Below, in pieces: positions 53,420 through 62,886 of a DNA stretch of 64,000 nucleotides; the first letter of the stretch is position 1; every line of letters starts with the position of its first letter. The stretch lies in the NCBI GenBank assembly GCA_963805925.1, contig CAWDWB010000003.1:744001-808000 (forward strand), written 5' to 3'. The notes beneath the pieces were generated by a model. It worked only from the letters and a program-made list of their open reading frames with translations. It searched no databases and was not told where the DNA came from. Made by a program: the position numbers and the translations under genes. This DNA comes from CAMPKL01 sp963805925. GTDB lineage: Bacteria > Acidobacteriota > Terriglobia > Bryobacterales > UBA6623.

Positions 53420-53690
53420 GAAGACACTTGAGTCCGCCGGGGCCGCGATGGTTCGCCATTTCGGACCGAGGGTTCTACGCCGGAATCGCCGTCTTCTCCG
53501 CCATCGGCGCCGGCGAAACAGCTGCTCCTGTATCCCTTCGCCGAGCAGGACTTCGACTTGCGGACAGCCGATCCAAAGCGTCAGGCTAAGGCCCTCGACT
53601 TCGAGGCGAAAGGTGTTCGGTTTCGATGCAGCCGCGCCATCCTGCTCCGCTGCCTCGACGGCTGGCCTCGGCTGACGCTGGGGTCTGCAA
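53420..53690 (+). pseudogene. VirD4/TraG-like coupling protein remnant (island 2)
   Basis: GFYAGIAVFSAIGAGE (degenerate Walker A; Glu for Lys) in one frame, then LYPFAEQDFDLRTADPKRQA and KALDFEAKG in another, matching the island 1 remnant (YPFAEQIFAYNAADPER, LVLEVKGNFC). Only the N-terminal ATPase part is left. A similar ribosome-binding region (GAAGGAGAATTTG before 53358) precedes it. Confidence 0.6.
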
Positions 53691-53916
53691 CTACAACACA
53701 ACGATTTAGCTCTGGCGTCGCACTGACCGCTTGAGCCGCCGCCGCATGTAGAAACTGACTCTTGAAGGCAAGGCATTGGGGGCCCCGGAGCCCTCCGGAT
53801 CGGGTCGTTTCCTGCAAATTCCAATCTAAGAAGTGATCCCGAATCTCGTTTGACAGTCCTTCGAGCGGGGGCACCGGCGGTATTTACGTCACCGTTTCTC
53901 AGAGGGCGGGGGCAAG
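53691..53916. other. gap between island 2 remnants and the exported protein
   Basis: No gene. The stretch around 53800-53830 (GGGTCGTTTCCTGCAAATTC followed by CAAT) resembles the 3' part of the interspersed repeat found at 57799, 60952 and 63627, possibly a fourth, partial copy. Confidence 0.4.
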
Positions 53917-56730
53917 TCAGCGACTCATGAAAACGCCGAGCACATTCGTCTGCACGCCGTCAACGGTGAGCACTACGTCAACTGGTCCTCGTCCTGCTAA
54001 GGTTCTAGGCAGAGGTCCCAGATTGACTTGATCAAGTCCCACAAACTGACCTTGTGGGACGGCGGCTGTCACGTCTACGTTCTCGCCGCCCACCGTGGCC
54101 GTTACTTGTGATGTGTAGCCTCGGATGCCGGTCCCAAACAGAATTAGGAAGACTTGATCTTTTTCCGCGCCGAAACGTATCGGCAGAGCGCCCGGAAAAA
54201 ATGGGTCCTTGAGCGGCTGCTGGCTGCGCGCGCCGTTCGATGCCACGAGCAGCGAAAATCCGGCAGCCACTCCCTCGCCGCTAGCGTCACCCGAGAACAG
54301 CGCTGGGGCCACAGCGCCGATTCTGACGATGCCCGAATAGATCGGGCCCTGTTCTGACGAGACTGTCACGCGAGCCGGCCCTGTCGGTATTCCCGGCGGC
54401 AGAGCCCAGTTGATTTGCTGAGGTGTGACGACAATAAGGCCAGCGGCATGCTCCTCAAGCTCGGAGTCGACGACGGTGATCGTAAGACCGTCTAATTCGG
54501 TCGGCAGCGGTATGACTTCGGCGAACGTAGTCTCGTCTGCGAAGTTCGGGGCAAATGAGCTGACGATGGAGTCGGCCGCGAGCAATCGGCCGTCGTAGTC
54601 TGCAGCCGACACCGTAGTCACTGGGTCGATGTCGCCTCCGATCTTGGCGATGTAAGCGTCCGTACCGAGTAGCTCCGTTTGGAAGGCGCCGGGCGTTACC
54701 AAGGGTGCGATCGTGCCGTTGGTAGACCCGGCGAGGTATGCCTCCCCAATGTCGCCGGGAATTATGTCCACGATGGACGGAAAGTACGTCGCGTAGGCTA
54801 CTTCCCCTTCAGGGTTCAGCTTGGCAAGAACATACCAGCCGTTATGATAGGCCGCGTCCGTAGTGGTGGGGAACGACGATCCAGTTGAAATGCCGGTCCA
54901 AGCATTACCCCCCTCATCAACCGCAATTCGCTCGGCGAAGTCGTCCTCTGAGCTTGCGACGTATTCGGAGTAGACGATGGCCGAGCCGTCCGCGCTTAGC
55001 TTCGAAACAAATCCGTCAAACGGCAGCCCGGGCGGCGGGAACCGGGGGAACTCGCCTCCCGGAAACTCCGAGTCGGGAGAAAAGGCTGTCGTATAGCCGG
55101 CGATGTACGTGGCACCGTCCGCGTCCACTGCGATATCGTTCGCGGCAACGCCGCCCGTCTCTCGTCCGAGGTAGGTTGAGTACGCGAGCGTTGACCCGTC
55201 CGGACTGATCTTCGTCACGAACGCGTCATAGGCGCCCCTTTTCGTCGCTTGCAACGGATTCACGGTGGGGAAGTCTTCTGAATCAGTCGTACCTGCGACG
55301 TAGGCATTACCCGCCGCATCGACTGCGATGGCGTTGGACGAATATTCGCTCTCGGCACCGCTCCCGCCAAGGTAAGTCGAATAGACCAATGCAGATCCGT
55401 CCGGGCTGATCTTTGTCACGAACGCATCGTAAGCGCCCCCCGCGTAGGTTGGCTGGAGAGCCTGTGCGGTGGGGAAGTCAGTCGAGTCGGTGATCCCCGT
55501 TACGTAAGCGGCCCCCTCCGAATCGACCGCAATCCGGCCGAGTCCGCCTTCGTTCTCCGACATGCTGCCGCCAAGATAGGTGGAATAGATCAGTGCCGTT
55601 CCCGACGGATTCAACTTCGCAACGAATGCATCGAGTCCGCCTCCGCTGAAGTTCGGAGCCAACGCGTTCAGCGTCGGGAAATCGCTGGAAGCAGTGCCGC
55701 CTGTGAGGTAGGCGTTACCTGCCGCGTCGACGGCCAGATCTCCGAATTCAACCTCGCTGCCCCCCAGATAAGTGACGTAGATCAATTCTGTTCCCGATGG
55801 GTTCAACTTCGCTACGAACAGGTCCGATCGACCTCTTAGCTCTGTCTGAAACGAGTCTCCGACGGCGAGGTCCGTTGAGTCCGTGCCTCCAGCCATGTAG
55901 AGATTCCCTTCCCCATCGATGTCGATGGCAACAGCAATGTCCAGACCGGAGCCGCCAAACAGCGTCGCAAACTCCACCAACGGGTCAATGACCAGCGGAA
56001 GCGTCATGTCGTAGGAATCCAGTTCAAAGCTGACCACGTTGTCGTCCGAAAGCCGGTACCGGCCGTCGATGGTTCGCCGCGTTCCTTCCTGGTCGACCTG
56101 ATAGATCACAGGCCGGCGATGAACCATCCTTGCCGTAGCGCCACCGATAGTGAGGTCTCCTCGGTCGTTGATCTTCAACTCCCCAGCCCCTTCGAATTGC
56201 AGCCGGATCGCCCGCGGATCTGCGCCGGGAGAAACGACAAAGTCGTACTCCAACTCGTCTTCGGAGCCATAGAAAACGAGATCGATACCCGTGTAGGCGT
56301 CGGCGTACCGCACCTGGCCGTAGTGAGGTACGCCAGTGCGCCACTGGTCGGGCTCACTACCAACGAAGTAGTTGCTCACGCCGCGTAGCGGATTCAATCC
56401 CGTCAATCGAACATCCGCGTCGCCGCCGATCAGCCTCATCTTGGCTACCGAGATCTGGTTGGGCTTACGAGAAACAAACGATACCTCTGATGACTTGAGC
56501 AAGAGCGTATAGCCAGCGCCCCGCGACGAGAATAGGACGTCGCTTGCCGCCTGGCCGCGATTCGGTTCAAACCGCACTGGAATGGCCAGTTCAGCCCGGC
56601 TGACGACCACAACAATCATGAGCACAAGCGCCACTCGCGTCGCCTGTGCCGGCAGATTTCTTCCAGGCCTTGGCGCGCCTCTAGATCTTAATTCCCGCTC
56701 CCCCTCAGAAACGGTCGCTGGATACTCCAT
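53917..56730 (-). CDS. exported SBBP-repeat beta-propeller protein with Solibacter-type C-terminal domain
   Basis: A 937-residue protein. The ATG at 56730 has GGAGG 8 bp upstream; the frame extends to 56856 but without a better start. An internal signal-like helix (VALVLMIVVVVSRAELAIPV) is followed by RFEPNRGQAASDVLFSSRGA, an N-terminal domain common in this group. SBBP repeats follow, such as AVDAAGNAYLTGGTASSDFP, FVAKLNPSGTALIYSTYLGG and FVTKISPDGSALVYSTYLGG. The C-terminal region (IVVTPQQINWALPPG, ending VDVVLTVDGVQTNVLGVFM) matches the domain first described in Solibacter. Likely a large surface protein. Confidence 0.85.
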   Translation of the reverse strand: MEYPATVSEGERELRSRGAPRPGRNLPAQATRVALVLMIVVVVSRAELAIPVRFEPNRGQAASDVLFSSRGAGYTLLLKSSEVSFVSRKPNQISVAKMRLIGGDADVRLTGLNPLRGVSNYFVGSEPDQWRTGVPHYGQVRYADAYTGIDLVFYGSEDELEYDFVVSPGADPRAIRLQFEGAGELKINDRGDLTIGGATARMVHRRPVIYQVDQEGTRRTIDGRYRLSDDNVVSFELDSYDMTLPLVIDPLVEFATLFGGSGLDIAVAIDIDGEGNLYMAGGTDSTDLAVGDSFQTELRGRSDLFVAKLNPSGTELIYVTYLGGSEVEFGDLAVDAAGNAYLTGGTASSDFPTLNALAPNFSGGGLDAFVAKLNPSGTALIYSTYLGGSMSENEGGLGRIAVDSEGAAYVTGITDSTDFPTAQALQPTYAGGAYDAFVTKISPDGSALVYSTYLGGSGAESEYSSNAIAVDAAGNAYVAGTTDSEDFPTVNPLQATKRGAYDAFVTKISPDGSTLAYSTYLGRETGGVAANDIAVDADGATYIAGYTTAFSPDSEFPGGEFPRFPPPGLPFDGFVSKLSADGSAIVYSEYVASSEDDFAERIAVDEGGNAWTGISTGSSFPTTTDAAYHNGWYVLAKLNPEGEVAYATYFPSIVDIIPGDIGEAYLAGSTNGTIAPLVTPGAFQTELLGTDAYIAKIGGDIDPVTTVSAADYDGRLLAADSIVSSFAPNFADETTFAEVIPLPTELDGLTITVVDSELEEHAAGLIVVTPQQINWALPPGIPTGPARVTVSSEQGPIYSGIVRIGAVAPALFSGDASGEGVAAGFSLLVASNGARSQQPLKDPFFPGALPIRFGAEKDQVFLILFGTGIRGYTSQVTATVGGENVDVTAAVPQGQFVGLDQVNLGPLPRTLAGRGPVDVVLTVDGVQTNVLGVFMSR

Positions 56731-57193
56731 GCGAAATACCTCCGGGGATAATTCTAGGTCGGACGCTGTGTCGTTCAGTAGTGTATGCGCAAAGTCGGCA
56801 CAGAAGGGGTCAGGATCGTCACAAAGCGGTTGAATCCGAACTGGGTTGTAGCCCATAGCTGATTGACTGATGGATCCTCAGCCTCAGCTTCATTTGGATC
56901 CGTGTAACGCGAACTCCACTCCCGATGTCTTCCCGGCTCGCATTACAAGTCCGCTTCGAGGAAGTCAGGTCCCAAGCGTTCCGGCGGCCTCAACAATGCC
57001 CTTGAATCAAGAGATCGATTCGGCAGTGCTAAGGTATGCGAGGCACACACTGCGGAGCCGCCATGAAGATCGCGCGATTCCTCCTACTCGTTTTGTTGTT
57101 CGTAGGGGCTTGCCGCGCGTTGCGAAAGAAAAACCCTCTGCTGAGCCCAACTCTGTTGAGATTGCGCAGGACAAAGACAGGAGATCCTCCATC

Positions 57194-57682
57194 ATGCTTG
57201 CAGCCCGAATCTCTCTTTTGCTCCTCGGGGTGGGTACGATCATTGCTCTTATGCCCCATGCAACGGCACAAAGCCTCTCTCATGGATACGTGTTGGCGGC
57301 TCCGGGCACTTCGAACAACGACGAATTTGGAACCGTCTTGAAAGTAGGCGTTGGCGGGGAATACGTCTTCGATAACGGGGTCGGCGTTGGAGGCGAGGTC
57401 GCAGGCATGGGCTTGGAGGACTTCCATTTCGGCTTCGGCTTAGCGTCGGTGAACGGGTCGTACCATATCCCGCGCGAGGACTCGAAGATTGACCCCTTCA
57501 TCACGGGCGGATATACAGTCGCGTTTCCTGGAAGCGCGAACCTCTTCAATGTGGGCGGCGGCGTCAACTGGTGGGTTCGCAGCCGATTAGGCGTACGGCT
57601 CGAGGTTAGAGACCACGTCTACACCGGAAGTTCCGCCGCCCTGCATGTCGTTACCTTCGGCGTTGGGTTGACCTTCAGGTAG
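57194..57682 (+). CDS. outer-membrane beta-barrel protein
   Basis: A 162-residue protein from the ATG at 57194 (MLAARISLLLLGVGTIIALM, then ATAQS), with AGGAG upstream. The mature part has alternating strands (TVLKVGVGGEYVFDNGVGVG, HFGFGLASVNGSYHIP, DPFITGGYTVAFPGSANLFN, VGGGVNWWVRSRLGVRLEVR) and ends in VTFGVGLTFR, a terminal aromatic-plus-charged pattern typical of OmpW/OmpX-like 8-stranded barrels. Function unknown. Confidence 0.75.
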   Translation: MLAARISLLLLGVGTIIALMPHATAQSLSHGYVLAAPGTSNNDEFGTVLKVGVGGEYVFDNGVGVGGEVAGMGLEDFHFGFGLASVNGSYHIPREDSKIDPFITGGYTVAFPGSANLFNVGGGVNWWVRSRLGVRLEVRDHVYTGSSAALHVVTFGVGLTFR

Positions 57683-58210
57683 GAGCGCTGCGGCCCAGGA
57701 GCGACGCCGAAGCCGCCAACGCCACATCGTCGAAACTGGTTCGAGGAGTTTCGGGAGCGGTAGTAGGTCCTGAGAACTGTCTGGCGGTTGCCCTCGCTGA
57801 GTAGGTTCCTACAAGTCCGCATCGCGGCAGTGACGCCTAAAAACAAGCCGTTTCGACCCTCTCGGGGAGCCCAGATTGCGTTGGTGCCGCGAAATTCCAA
57901 TACAGGAACTCTTGACGCGGCCTGGCGGCCCTTTCAGTCCTCTCATAGAGCTACAATTGCGGGCGTCTTGCACGTAGGCTCCACCATCAGCACCGCAAGA
58001 TCGTCGAAAAACTCGGCCAGGCCGGGATGGGTGTCGTCCATAAGCATTGTGGTGATGCGTCGACATAGACGCTTTCCCCTGGCAAAGAGGCGGACCACAC
58101 TCAAGTGGCGACGAAAGCCTAGACTCGTCGCTCTTGGGGCCAGACCAGCTGCGGCGGTTTGCGCATAAGGAGATGACGGCAGGAGACTCGCCTGCTTCGG
58201 GAGACCGACC
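57683..58210. other. 528-bp intergenic region containing repeat copy A
   Basis: Apart from the interspersed repeat at 57799-57937, I see no gene. An open frame crosses the repeat (about 57788-58168) but its sequence is that of the repeat plus unrelated downstream DNA. Confidence 0.45.
57799..57937 (+). repeat. interspersed intergenic repeat, copy A
   Basis: GAGTAGGTTCCTACAAGTCC then GCATCGCGGCAGTGACGCC, followed by a less conserved middle and AATTCCAATACAGGAACT. It shares its first 40 bases almost unchanged with copies at 60952 and 63627. In all three the same forward frame reads LQVRI, then A or E, AVTP. The final GGCGGCCCTTTCA recurs as GGATGGCCCTTTCA in copy B. Confidence 0.75.
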
Positions 58211-60535
58211 ATGAGTGGAAAATCACCCCAAACCATCCAAGCCTCAATAGGGCGGCACCGAACCTGGCCGTTCTTGATGGCTGTGCTCGCCGCTTTGTTG
58301 GCGCCGGCCATACCTGTCGGGGCCCAGAGCCTTGAGTGGGCTCGTGGCTTTGGCGGGACGGGTATTCATGACGGCATCGGCGTGGCGGTGGATAGCGGAG
58401 GGAACGTATATACCGCCGGGCTCTTCAGGGGCGCCGTAGACTTCGACCCAGGTCCCGGCGTTTTCGAACTGACCCCCGACGGTGTCGAGGACGTCTTCAT
58501 CTCCAAACTTGACGGCGCGGGCAATTTCGTCTGGGCTCGGCGGTTAGGCGGGGCCACTGTCGAAAAGATCTCCGGCGTGGCTGTGGACGGCGCCGGCAAC
58601 GTTTATACAACCGGGCTCTTCCAAGGCGTCATGGACTTCGACCCGGGCCCCGGCGTCTTTAGTTTGGCCTCGGAAGGAGGGTTCGTCTCCAAGCTCGACA
58701 GCGCGGGGAACTTCGTTTGGGCGCGGCAATTCAGCGGTGGCGCATGGGGCAAAGGCGTGACCGTAGACGGCAGCGGGAACGTCTATACGACGGGGTATTT
58801 CATCGGCCCGACGGACTTCGACCCGGGCCCCGGCGTCTTTCAGCTGACTTCGGCAGGATCCTCGGAGACGTTCGTCGTCAAGCTCGACGGCGCGGGGAAC
58901 TTCATCTGGGCTCGACAGTTGGGCGGGGGCTCAGGCAACAGCTTGGCCGTGGACCAGAGCGGCAATGTCTTCACGACTGGAATCTTTTTCGGCGCGGCTG
59001 ATTTTGACCCGGGCCCCGGCGTCTTCAACTTGGATGCAGCCGGTGGAGATGACATCTTCGTCTCGAAGCTCGACGGTGCCGGAAATTTCGTCTGGGCCCG
59101 ACAAGTGGGTTCGATGAAATATGAATGGGCTGGCGGCGTAGCGCTCGACGCCAGCGGCAGCGTGTACGCCACCGGGTATTTCTCGGATACGGTCGACTTC
59201 GACCCGGGGCCGGGCATGTTCCCCCTCTCCTCGGCCGGCGACCAGGACATCTTCCTCTCCAAGCTCGACGACGATGGGAACTTCATTTGGGCCCGGAGTC
59301 TGGGCGGGTCCGGTGAAGATCGCGGCCTTGCGGTAACCGTGGACGTCGATGGCAGCGTCTACGCCACCGGGTATTTCTCGGATACGGTCGACTTCGACCC
59401 GGGTCCGAGTAGCTTCAATCTGAACTCGGCCGGCGGCGCGGACATCTTCCTCACTAAGTTCAACGGCGCAGGGGACTTCGTCTGGGCGCTCGGCGCGGGT
59501 TCGTTGCTCTCGGACGTGAGTAACGGCGTGGCGGCGGACCCTGGCGGCAACGTCTATACGACCGGGCATTTCCAGGGCGGTGTCGACTTCGACCCAGGCG
59601 CCGACTTTTTCAATCTGAACTCGGCCGGCATCGACGTCTTCGTGTCGAAGTACAAAGGCGTGTCCTTCGTCGAGCAACCTCCGGTAATCAGCGAGGGAGG
59701 CATCGTACTGGCGACCCTGCTGCCAAAAGTGAACACCGTCTCGCCGCTGTCGATCATCAGTGTGTTCGGACAGAACTTCTCGACCGAGACGATTCTGTTC
59801 CCTAACCTAGACGGGGAGGGCAACCTCGACACCATCCTCGGCGCCACCTGCCTGATGATGAACGGCGAAGCACTACCGATGTTTGCCATCACCCCGGGAC
59901 AGATCAACGCCCAGGCTTCTGCGGCTAAGACGTTGGGACCGGCCAGCTTTACTGTCGTCACTGGCTGCGGAACGGCAGCAGCGATCAGTAGCGCTCCGCT
60001 GTTGATTGATATCGGTGGGGCGGCGTCTGCGATTCCTCAAGCCCTCACCAGTGAAGTCGAGATGGCCACGGTCGAGGAGGCGACTCCCGGTTTCTTCCTG
60101 TTCCCACCCCGGGCCGAGGACGGCTTCATAGCGGCGAGGTTCAACTCAACCCCCGGTCAGCCGCCAGTTCCGGTCGCTCCAGAAAACTCGTTTCCCAACG
60201 ATAGCTTCGGGCCTTCCAGACCGGCAGTCCCCGGAGACATCATCTTGCTCTATGGCACCGGCTGGGGTGAGACGACCGCAGGGTTAGAAACAGGAGAACT
60301 GGCGCGTGGAGCGGCACAGCTACTCCCAGGAGCCAAGCCGATGGTGACATTCGGCGGCATTCCGATGGCCCCCGACGACGTACTGTATGTGGGCGTCACA
60401 CCCAATACGGCCGGGCTCTATCAGCTCGCGATCCGAGTGCCAGCGACCGCCCTGCCCGGCAACAACCAGGTTGTCCTCACCGTATACGGCAAGTCCACGC
60501 CAGTCGGTCCGGTAATCCCGGTAGCCGCCCCGTAG
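58211..60535 (+). CDS. exported tandem-repeat propeller protein with Solibacter-type C-terminal domain
   Basis: A 774-residue protein with signal TWPFLMAVLAALLAPAIPVG. Seven repeats of 60-65 residues follow, each with VAVDxxGNVYTTGYF, a DFDPGPGVFxLxSAGG block and FVSKLDGAGNFVWARQLGG; DFDPG occurs from about 58438, then every 180-195 bp to 59584. From about residue 495 come a VSPLSIISVFGQNF domain and a long tail with PGDIILLYGTGWGETTAGLE and VPATALPGNNQVVLTVYG, the C-terminal domain typical of Solibacter relatives. Probably surface-exposed. The near-identical repeats suggest recent expansion. Confidence 0.87.
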   Translation: MSGKSPQTIQASIGRHRTWPFLMAVLAALLAPAIPVGAQSLEWARGFGGTGIHDGIGVAVDSGGNVYTAGLFRGAVDFDPGPGVFELTPDGVEDVFISKLDGAGNFVWARRLGGATVEKISGVAVDGAGNVYTTGLFQGVMDFDPGPGVFSLASEGGFVSKLDSAGNFVWARQFSGGAWGKGVTVDGSGNVYTTGYFIGPTDFDPGPGVFQLTSAGSSETFVVKLDGAGNFIWARQLGGGSGNSLAVDQSGNVFTTGIFFGAADFDPGPGVFNLDAAGGDDIFVSKLDGAGNFVWARQVGSMKYEWAGGVALDASGSVYATGYFSDTVDFDPGPGMFPLSSAGDQDIFLSKLDDDGNFIWARSLGGSGEDRGLAVTVDVDGSVYATGYFSDTVDFDPGPSSFNLNSAGGADIFLTKFNGAGDFVWALGAGSLLSDVSNGVAADPGGNVYTTGHFQGGVDFDPGADFFNLNSAGIDVFVSKYKGVSFVEQPPVISEGGIVLATLLPKVNTVSPLSIISVFGQNFSTETILFPNLDGEGNLDTILGATCLMMNGEALPMFAITPGQINAQASAAKTLGPASFTVVTGCGTAAAISSAPLLIDIGGAASAIPQALTSEVEMATVEEATPGFFLFPPRAEDGFIAARFNSTPGQPPVPVAPENSFPNDSFGPSRPAVPGDIILLYGTGWGETTAGLETGELARGAAQLLPGAKPMVTFGGIPMAPDDVLYVGVTPNTAGLYQLAIRVPATALPGNNQVVLTVYGKSTPVGPVIPVAAP

Positions 60536-60587
60536 CTGTCGGAACAACGGAGCGCAGAGCTCCTTCCTGTAAATCCGAAGATAGGAA

Positions 60588-60833
60588 TCAACCCCTTGAA
60601 ACGGCAGGAACAACGTCGGTGTGCCCGAAATAGGCGAGCCCGCCGGTTCCGTCGCCCCGCTTGCCGATGACGTTCGCCTTACTCACGCCGTTTTCGTCGT
60701 CATATTCCACCCGTTCGGTGCGAAACCCGAGTTTGCCGAGCGTTTCTTCGACGCAGTCGGTGACCGGGACGTTCGAGAAGACGCTGGTGGATTCGAAGGA
60801 TGTCAGCCTCTTCGTGTATTCAAGAGCATTCAT
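60588..60833 (-). pseudogene. M20 metallopeptidase (ArgE/DapE-like), N-terminal fragment
   Basis: An 81-codon frame: MNALEYTKRLTSFESTSVFS, VPVTDCVEETLGKLGFRTER, YDDENGVSKANVIGKRGDG and LAYFGHTDVVPAV. The FGHTDVVP motif carries the first zinc ligand and catalytic Asp of M20 peptidases. The remaining 300 or more residues are absent; the frame ends just after this motif where the neighbouring gene begins. It is a truncated gene. Confidence 0.8.
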
Positions 60834-61146
60834 GGTTGAGGTCGGCTTCCTGTTCGCATAGCGACTCGGTCAGGTTCGAGCTTTGTGACGCCGGCGTTGC
60901 GATTGTAACGAATCGGTCGAGTCTCCGCGAAACCGCACTGCCCGACCCGCCGAGTAGATGCCTACAAGTCCGCATCGAGGCAGTGACCCCTGAAAACGGT
61001 CGTTCTGACCCTTCAGAAGCTCCCGGCTCGGGTAGGTTCCGCGAGATTCAAATACAGGAATGTATGGTCCGCCGCCCCATTGCAAGCGAAAAGAATGTTG
61101 CTCGGAGCACGGCCGGATGGCCCTTTCAATAGGTCGCGGCTGCGGG
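60834..61146. other. 313-bp intergenic region containing repeat copy B
   Basis: Filled mostly by the interspersed repeat at 60952-61131. No gene seen. Confidence 0.5.
60952..61131 (+). repeat. interspersed intergenic repeat, copy B
   Basis: GAGTAGATGCCTACAAGTCC then GCATCGAGGCAGTGACCCCT, GAAAACGGTCGTTCTGACCC, and AGATTCAAATACAGGAAT further on. It is longer than A because of extra bases between the last two conserved segments (before GGCCGGATGGCCCTTTCAA). Confidence 0.75.
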
Positions 61147-62769
61147 TCAGCAGGTGGTTCGTGCGGTTGTTCGACCCCACATGCGAGTCACCAGTTCTCG
61201 AAAGCTGCGATAGGACCGAAGCGGTTTGAATAGAGGTTGCGAGCCGAGGCACAAAGCCTGGAGTGCCATCTCGTGCTGCTCCCAAGCACGGTTCAACGAA
61301 GCGACTGCTTTGTCGCAGTCGCCCAAGCTCATTTGGGCGATCGCCGTCCAGGTGGCTTCCTCGACGGCAGGGGTCGCCTCTAGCGCCCAGCGAGCCTCCC
61401 TCGTTTGCCCTAAACGGGCGTATACAGCGGCAGTCATCACTTGATCTTCCGAAAACGTTTCCAGTGCTTGGTCCGGTCGGCCCGACTCGAGGTAGGACAG
61501 TCCGAGGAAGATACGGGACCAAAGCGCCTCCGAATTCATCCCTAACGCTCGAGTGAGGTAATCGATAGCCACGTCGTATTCGCCCCGCATGTAGTGAATT
61601 CGGCCAGCATCTTGAATCACCGAGGCGGCCAGAGGGTCGAATGCCAGGGCCTCTCCGATTTCATTGAGTCCTTCGTCCATGCGATCTGTATTGGCTAAGA
61701 TCATCGCGAGCCAGTGCCGCGCTTGTGAATCGCTCGGATTGAGGCTAATCGCTCTGCGCAAGTTGTCTTCGGCCGCACCGAAATCCCACGCGCCGGCTCT
61801 CGCTAAGCCCGCCGAAGTGTGCACTTCAGAAAGCTCCGGTCCAGACTCGAGCGCCCGCAACAGTGCTTGCTCGATCGTGCGCTCCACTTCCTTAAAGGGC
61901 CGGCCGCAGTAGGCCCATTCAAATACGTGGTAGTCAGCAAGGGCAGCATGGGCGGGAGCAAAATCGGGGTGCTGGTGGATTACGCGCGTAAAGCACTCGG
62001 CGGCAAGTTCGAGAGCTTTGGTGGTTCTCTGATTCCAGTAGAATCGGCCTTTCAAATAAAGTTGGTACGCGGCTTCGCTGATCTTCCCAGACGGACGATG
62101 CTTCTTAAAGTGCAGTTGGAGTCCTTCAGCGATCTTTCCTGCGAGTTCGTCTTGCAGCGCCAGCGGGTCGTTATCCATGATGCGATCGAAGCGATCGGAC
62201 CACACATGCAACCCATCCTCGACCTGGACGAGCTGGGCGACAACGCGCAGTTGGCGGCCGGCCCTGCGGAGGCTGCCTTCCAATACGTTAGCTACGCCTA
62301 GCTCCTTGCCGACAGTACGGATGTCTGCAGATCTGGCTTTGAAATGAAACGAAGATGTGCGCGCCACAACACGCACTCCCGTAATTCGCCCGAGAGCAAC
62401 GATCAATTCTTCGGTGAGACCATCGGCCAGGACCTCACCTTCCTCTTCTCGGGTCAGGTTGGCGAACGGCAAGACGGCGAGCGTGGTTCCTGCCGGATTG
62501 GGGCCGCCGTCAGCCGATGGCAGACGACCGATGGCCCTGGTGCGAGCCTCGCGCCAGAGGTCAAGATCGGAACGGTAGGCGTGGATTGAACCGAGCTTTT
62601 CGTGTTGATGTCGGTGGACCGGAAGTTGCTCCAGCGTCTCCCAACGCTGGGCGGTGCGGACAGAGACCTCCAAGTAGGTAGCTACCTCTTTCCAGGAATT
62701 CAATCGCACGCCGTCGCCTTTCGGTTGATCGGCTGGGGAGCGCGAGCGATTCCGTTCGAAACGTCGCAT
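61147..62769 (-). CDS. HTH-TolB-like-TPR regulator
   Basis: About 540 residues from the ATG at 62769 (62805 is also possible). The N-terminal helix-turn-helix (RLNSWKEVATYLEVSVRTAQ, RWETLEQLPVHRH) resembles excisionase/MerR-type domains. Next a TolB/FlgO-like domain: TLAVLPFANLTREEEGEVLA, DGLTEELIVALGRITGVRVV, ARTSSFHFKARSADIRTVGK. Tetratricopeptide repeats fill the last 300 residues (AAEDNLRRAISLNPSDSQAR, EYDVAIDYLTRALGMNSEAL). It lacks a kinase domain. It is a widespread architecture in Acidobacteriota, presumed regulatory. Confidence 0.85.
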   Translation of the reverse strand: MRRFERNRSRSPADQPKGDGVRLNSWKEVATYLEVSVRTAQRWETLEQLPVHRHQHEKLGSIHAYRSDLDLWREARTRAIGRLPSADGGPNPAGTTLAVLPFANLTREEEGEVLADGLTEELIVALGRITGVRVVARTSSFHFKARSADIRTVGKELGVANVLEGSLRRAGRQLRVVAQLVQVEDGLHVWSDRFDRIMDNDPLALQDELAGKIAEGLQLHFKKHRPSGKISEAAYQLYLKGRFYWNQRTTKALELAAECFTRVIHQHPDFAPAHAALADYHVFEWAYCGRPFKEVERTIEQALLRALESGPELSEVHTSAGLARAGAWDFGAAEDNLRRAISLNPSDSQARHWLAMILANTDRMDEGLNEIGEALAFDPLAASVIQDAGRIHYMRGEYDVAIDYLTRALGMNSEALWSRIFLGLSYLESGRPDQALETFSEDQVMTAAVYARLGQTREARWALEATPAVEEATWTAIAQMSLGDCDKAVASLNRAWEQHEMALQALCLGSQPLFKPLRSYRSFRELVTRMWGRTTARTTC

Positions 62770-62886
62770 CGCGGCGACATTATACGCCAAAGCACGCCAA
62801 AACAAACCTGTCGCACATTGTCGGTTGCCGTCTCTACGGGGCTCTGCCTAGGCTTGATCCAGAGTCAGAGAGGACGACAAATCATC

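Larger units (their letters stand above)
49577..53840. mobile_element. second decayed integrative element, next to tRNA-Lys
   Basis: Begins at tRNA-Lys, then integrase, excisionase-like gene, hairpin leader block, core genes 1 and 2, GC-rich inverted-repeat block and TraG-like remnant, in the same order as island 1. I could not find a second copy of the tRNA-Lys 3' end by eye, so the right boundary (set near 53840, before the exported protein gene) is only approximate and the far att site may have been lost. Confidence 0.6.

Noticed and set aside
53294..53824. Leftward open frame across island 2 remnants
   Set aside because: Antisense to the readable TraG-like fragments and spans the conserved noncoding block; Arg-rich and not shared with island 1.
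49650..53900. Second copy of the tRNA-Lys 3' end as right att site of island 2
   Set aside because: I looked for GTTCGAGTCCCACC-type sequence to 64000 and did not find it; the site may be lost or lie beyond what can be recognised.
57036..57341. Open frame with a signal-like start (MKIARFLLLVLLFVGA) before the beta-barrel gene
   Set aside because: It overlaps the barrel gene in another frame and turns Ser/Leu/Arg-rich; the barrel frame is better supported from 57194. A short real leader cannot be excluded.
57788..58168. Open frame across repeat copy A
   Set aside because: Its only shared part is the interspersed repeat, and the remainder differs from copies B and C.
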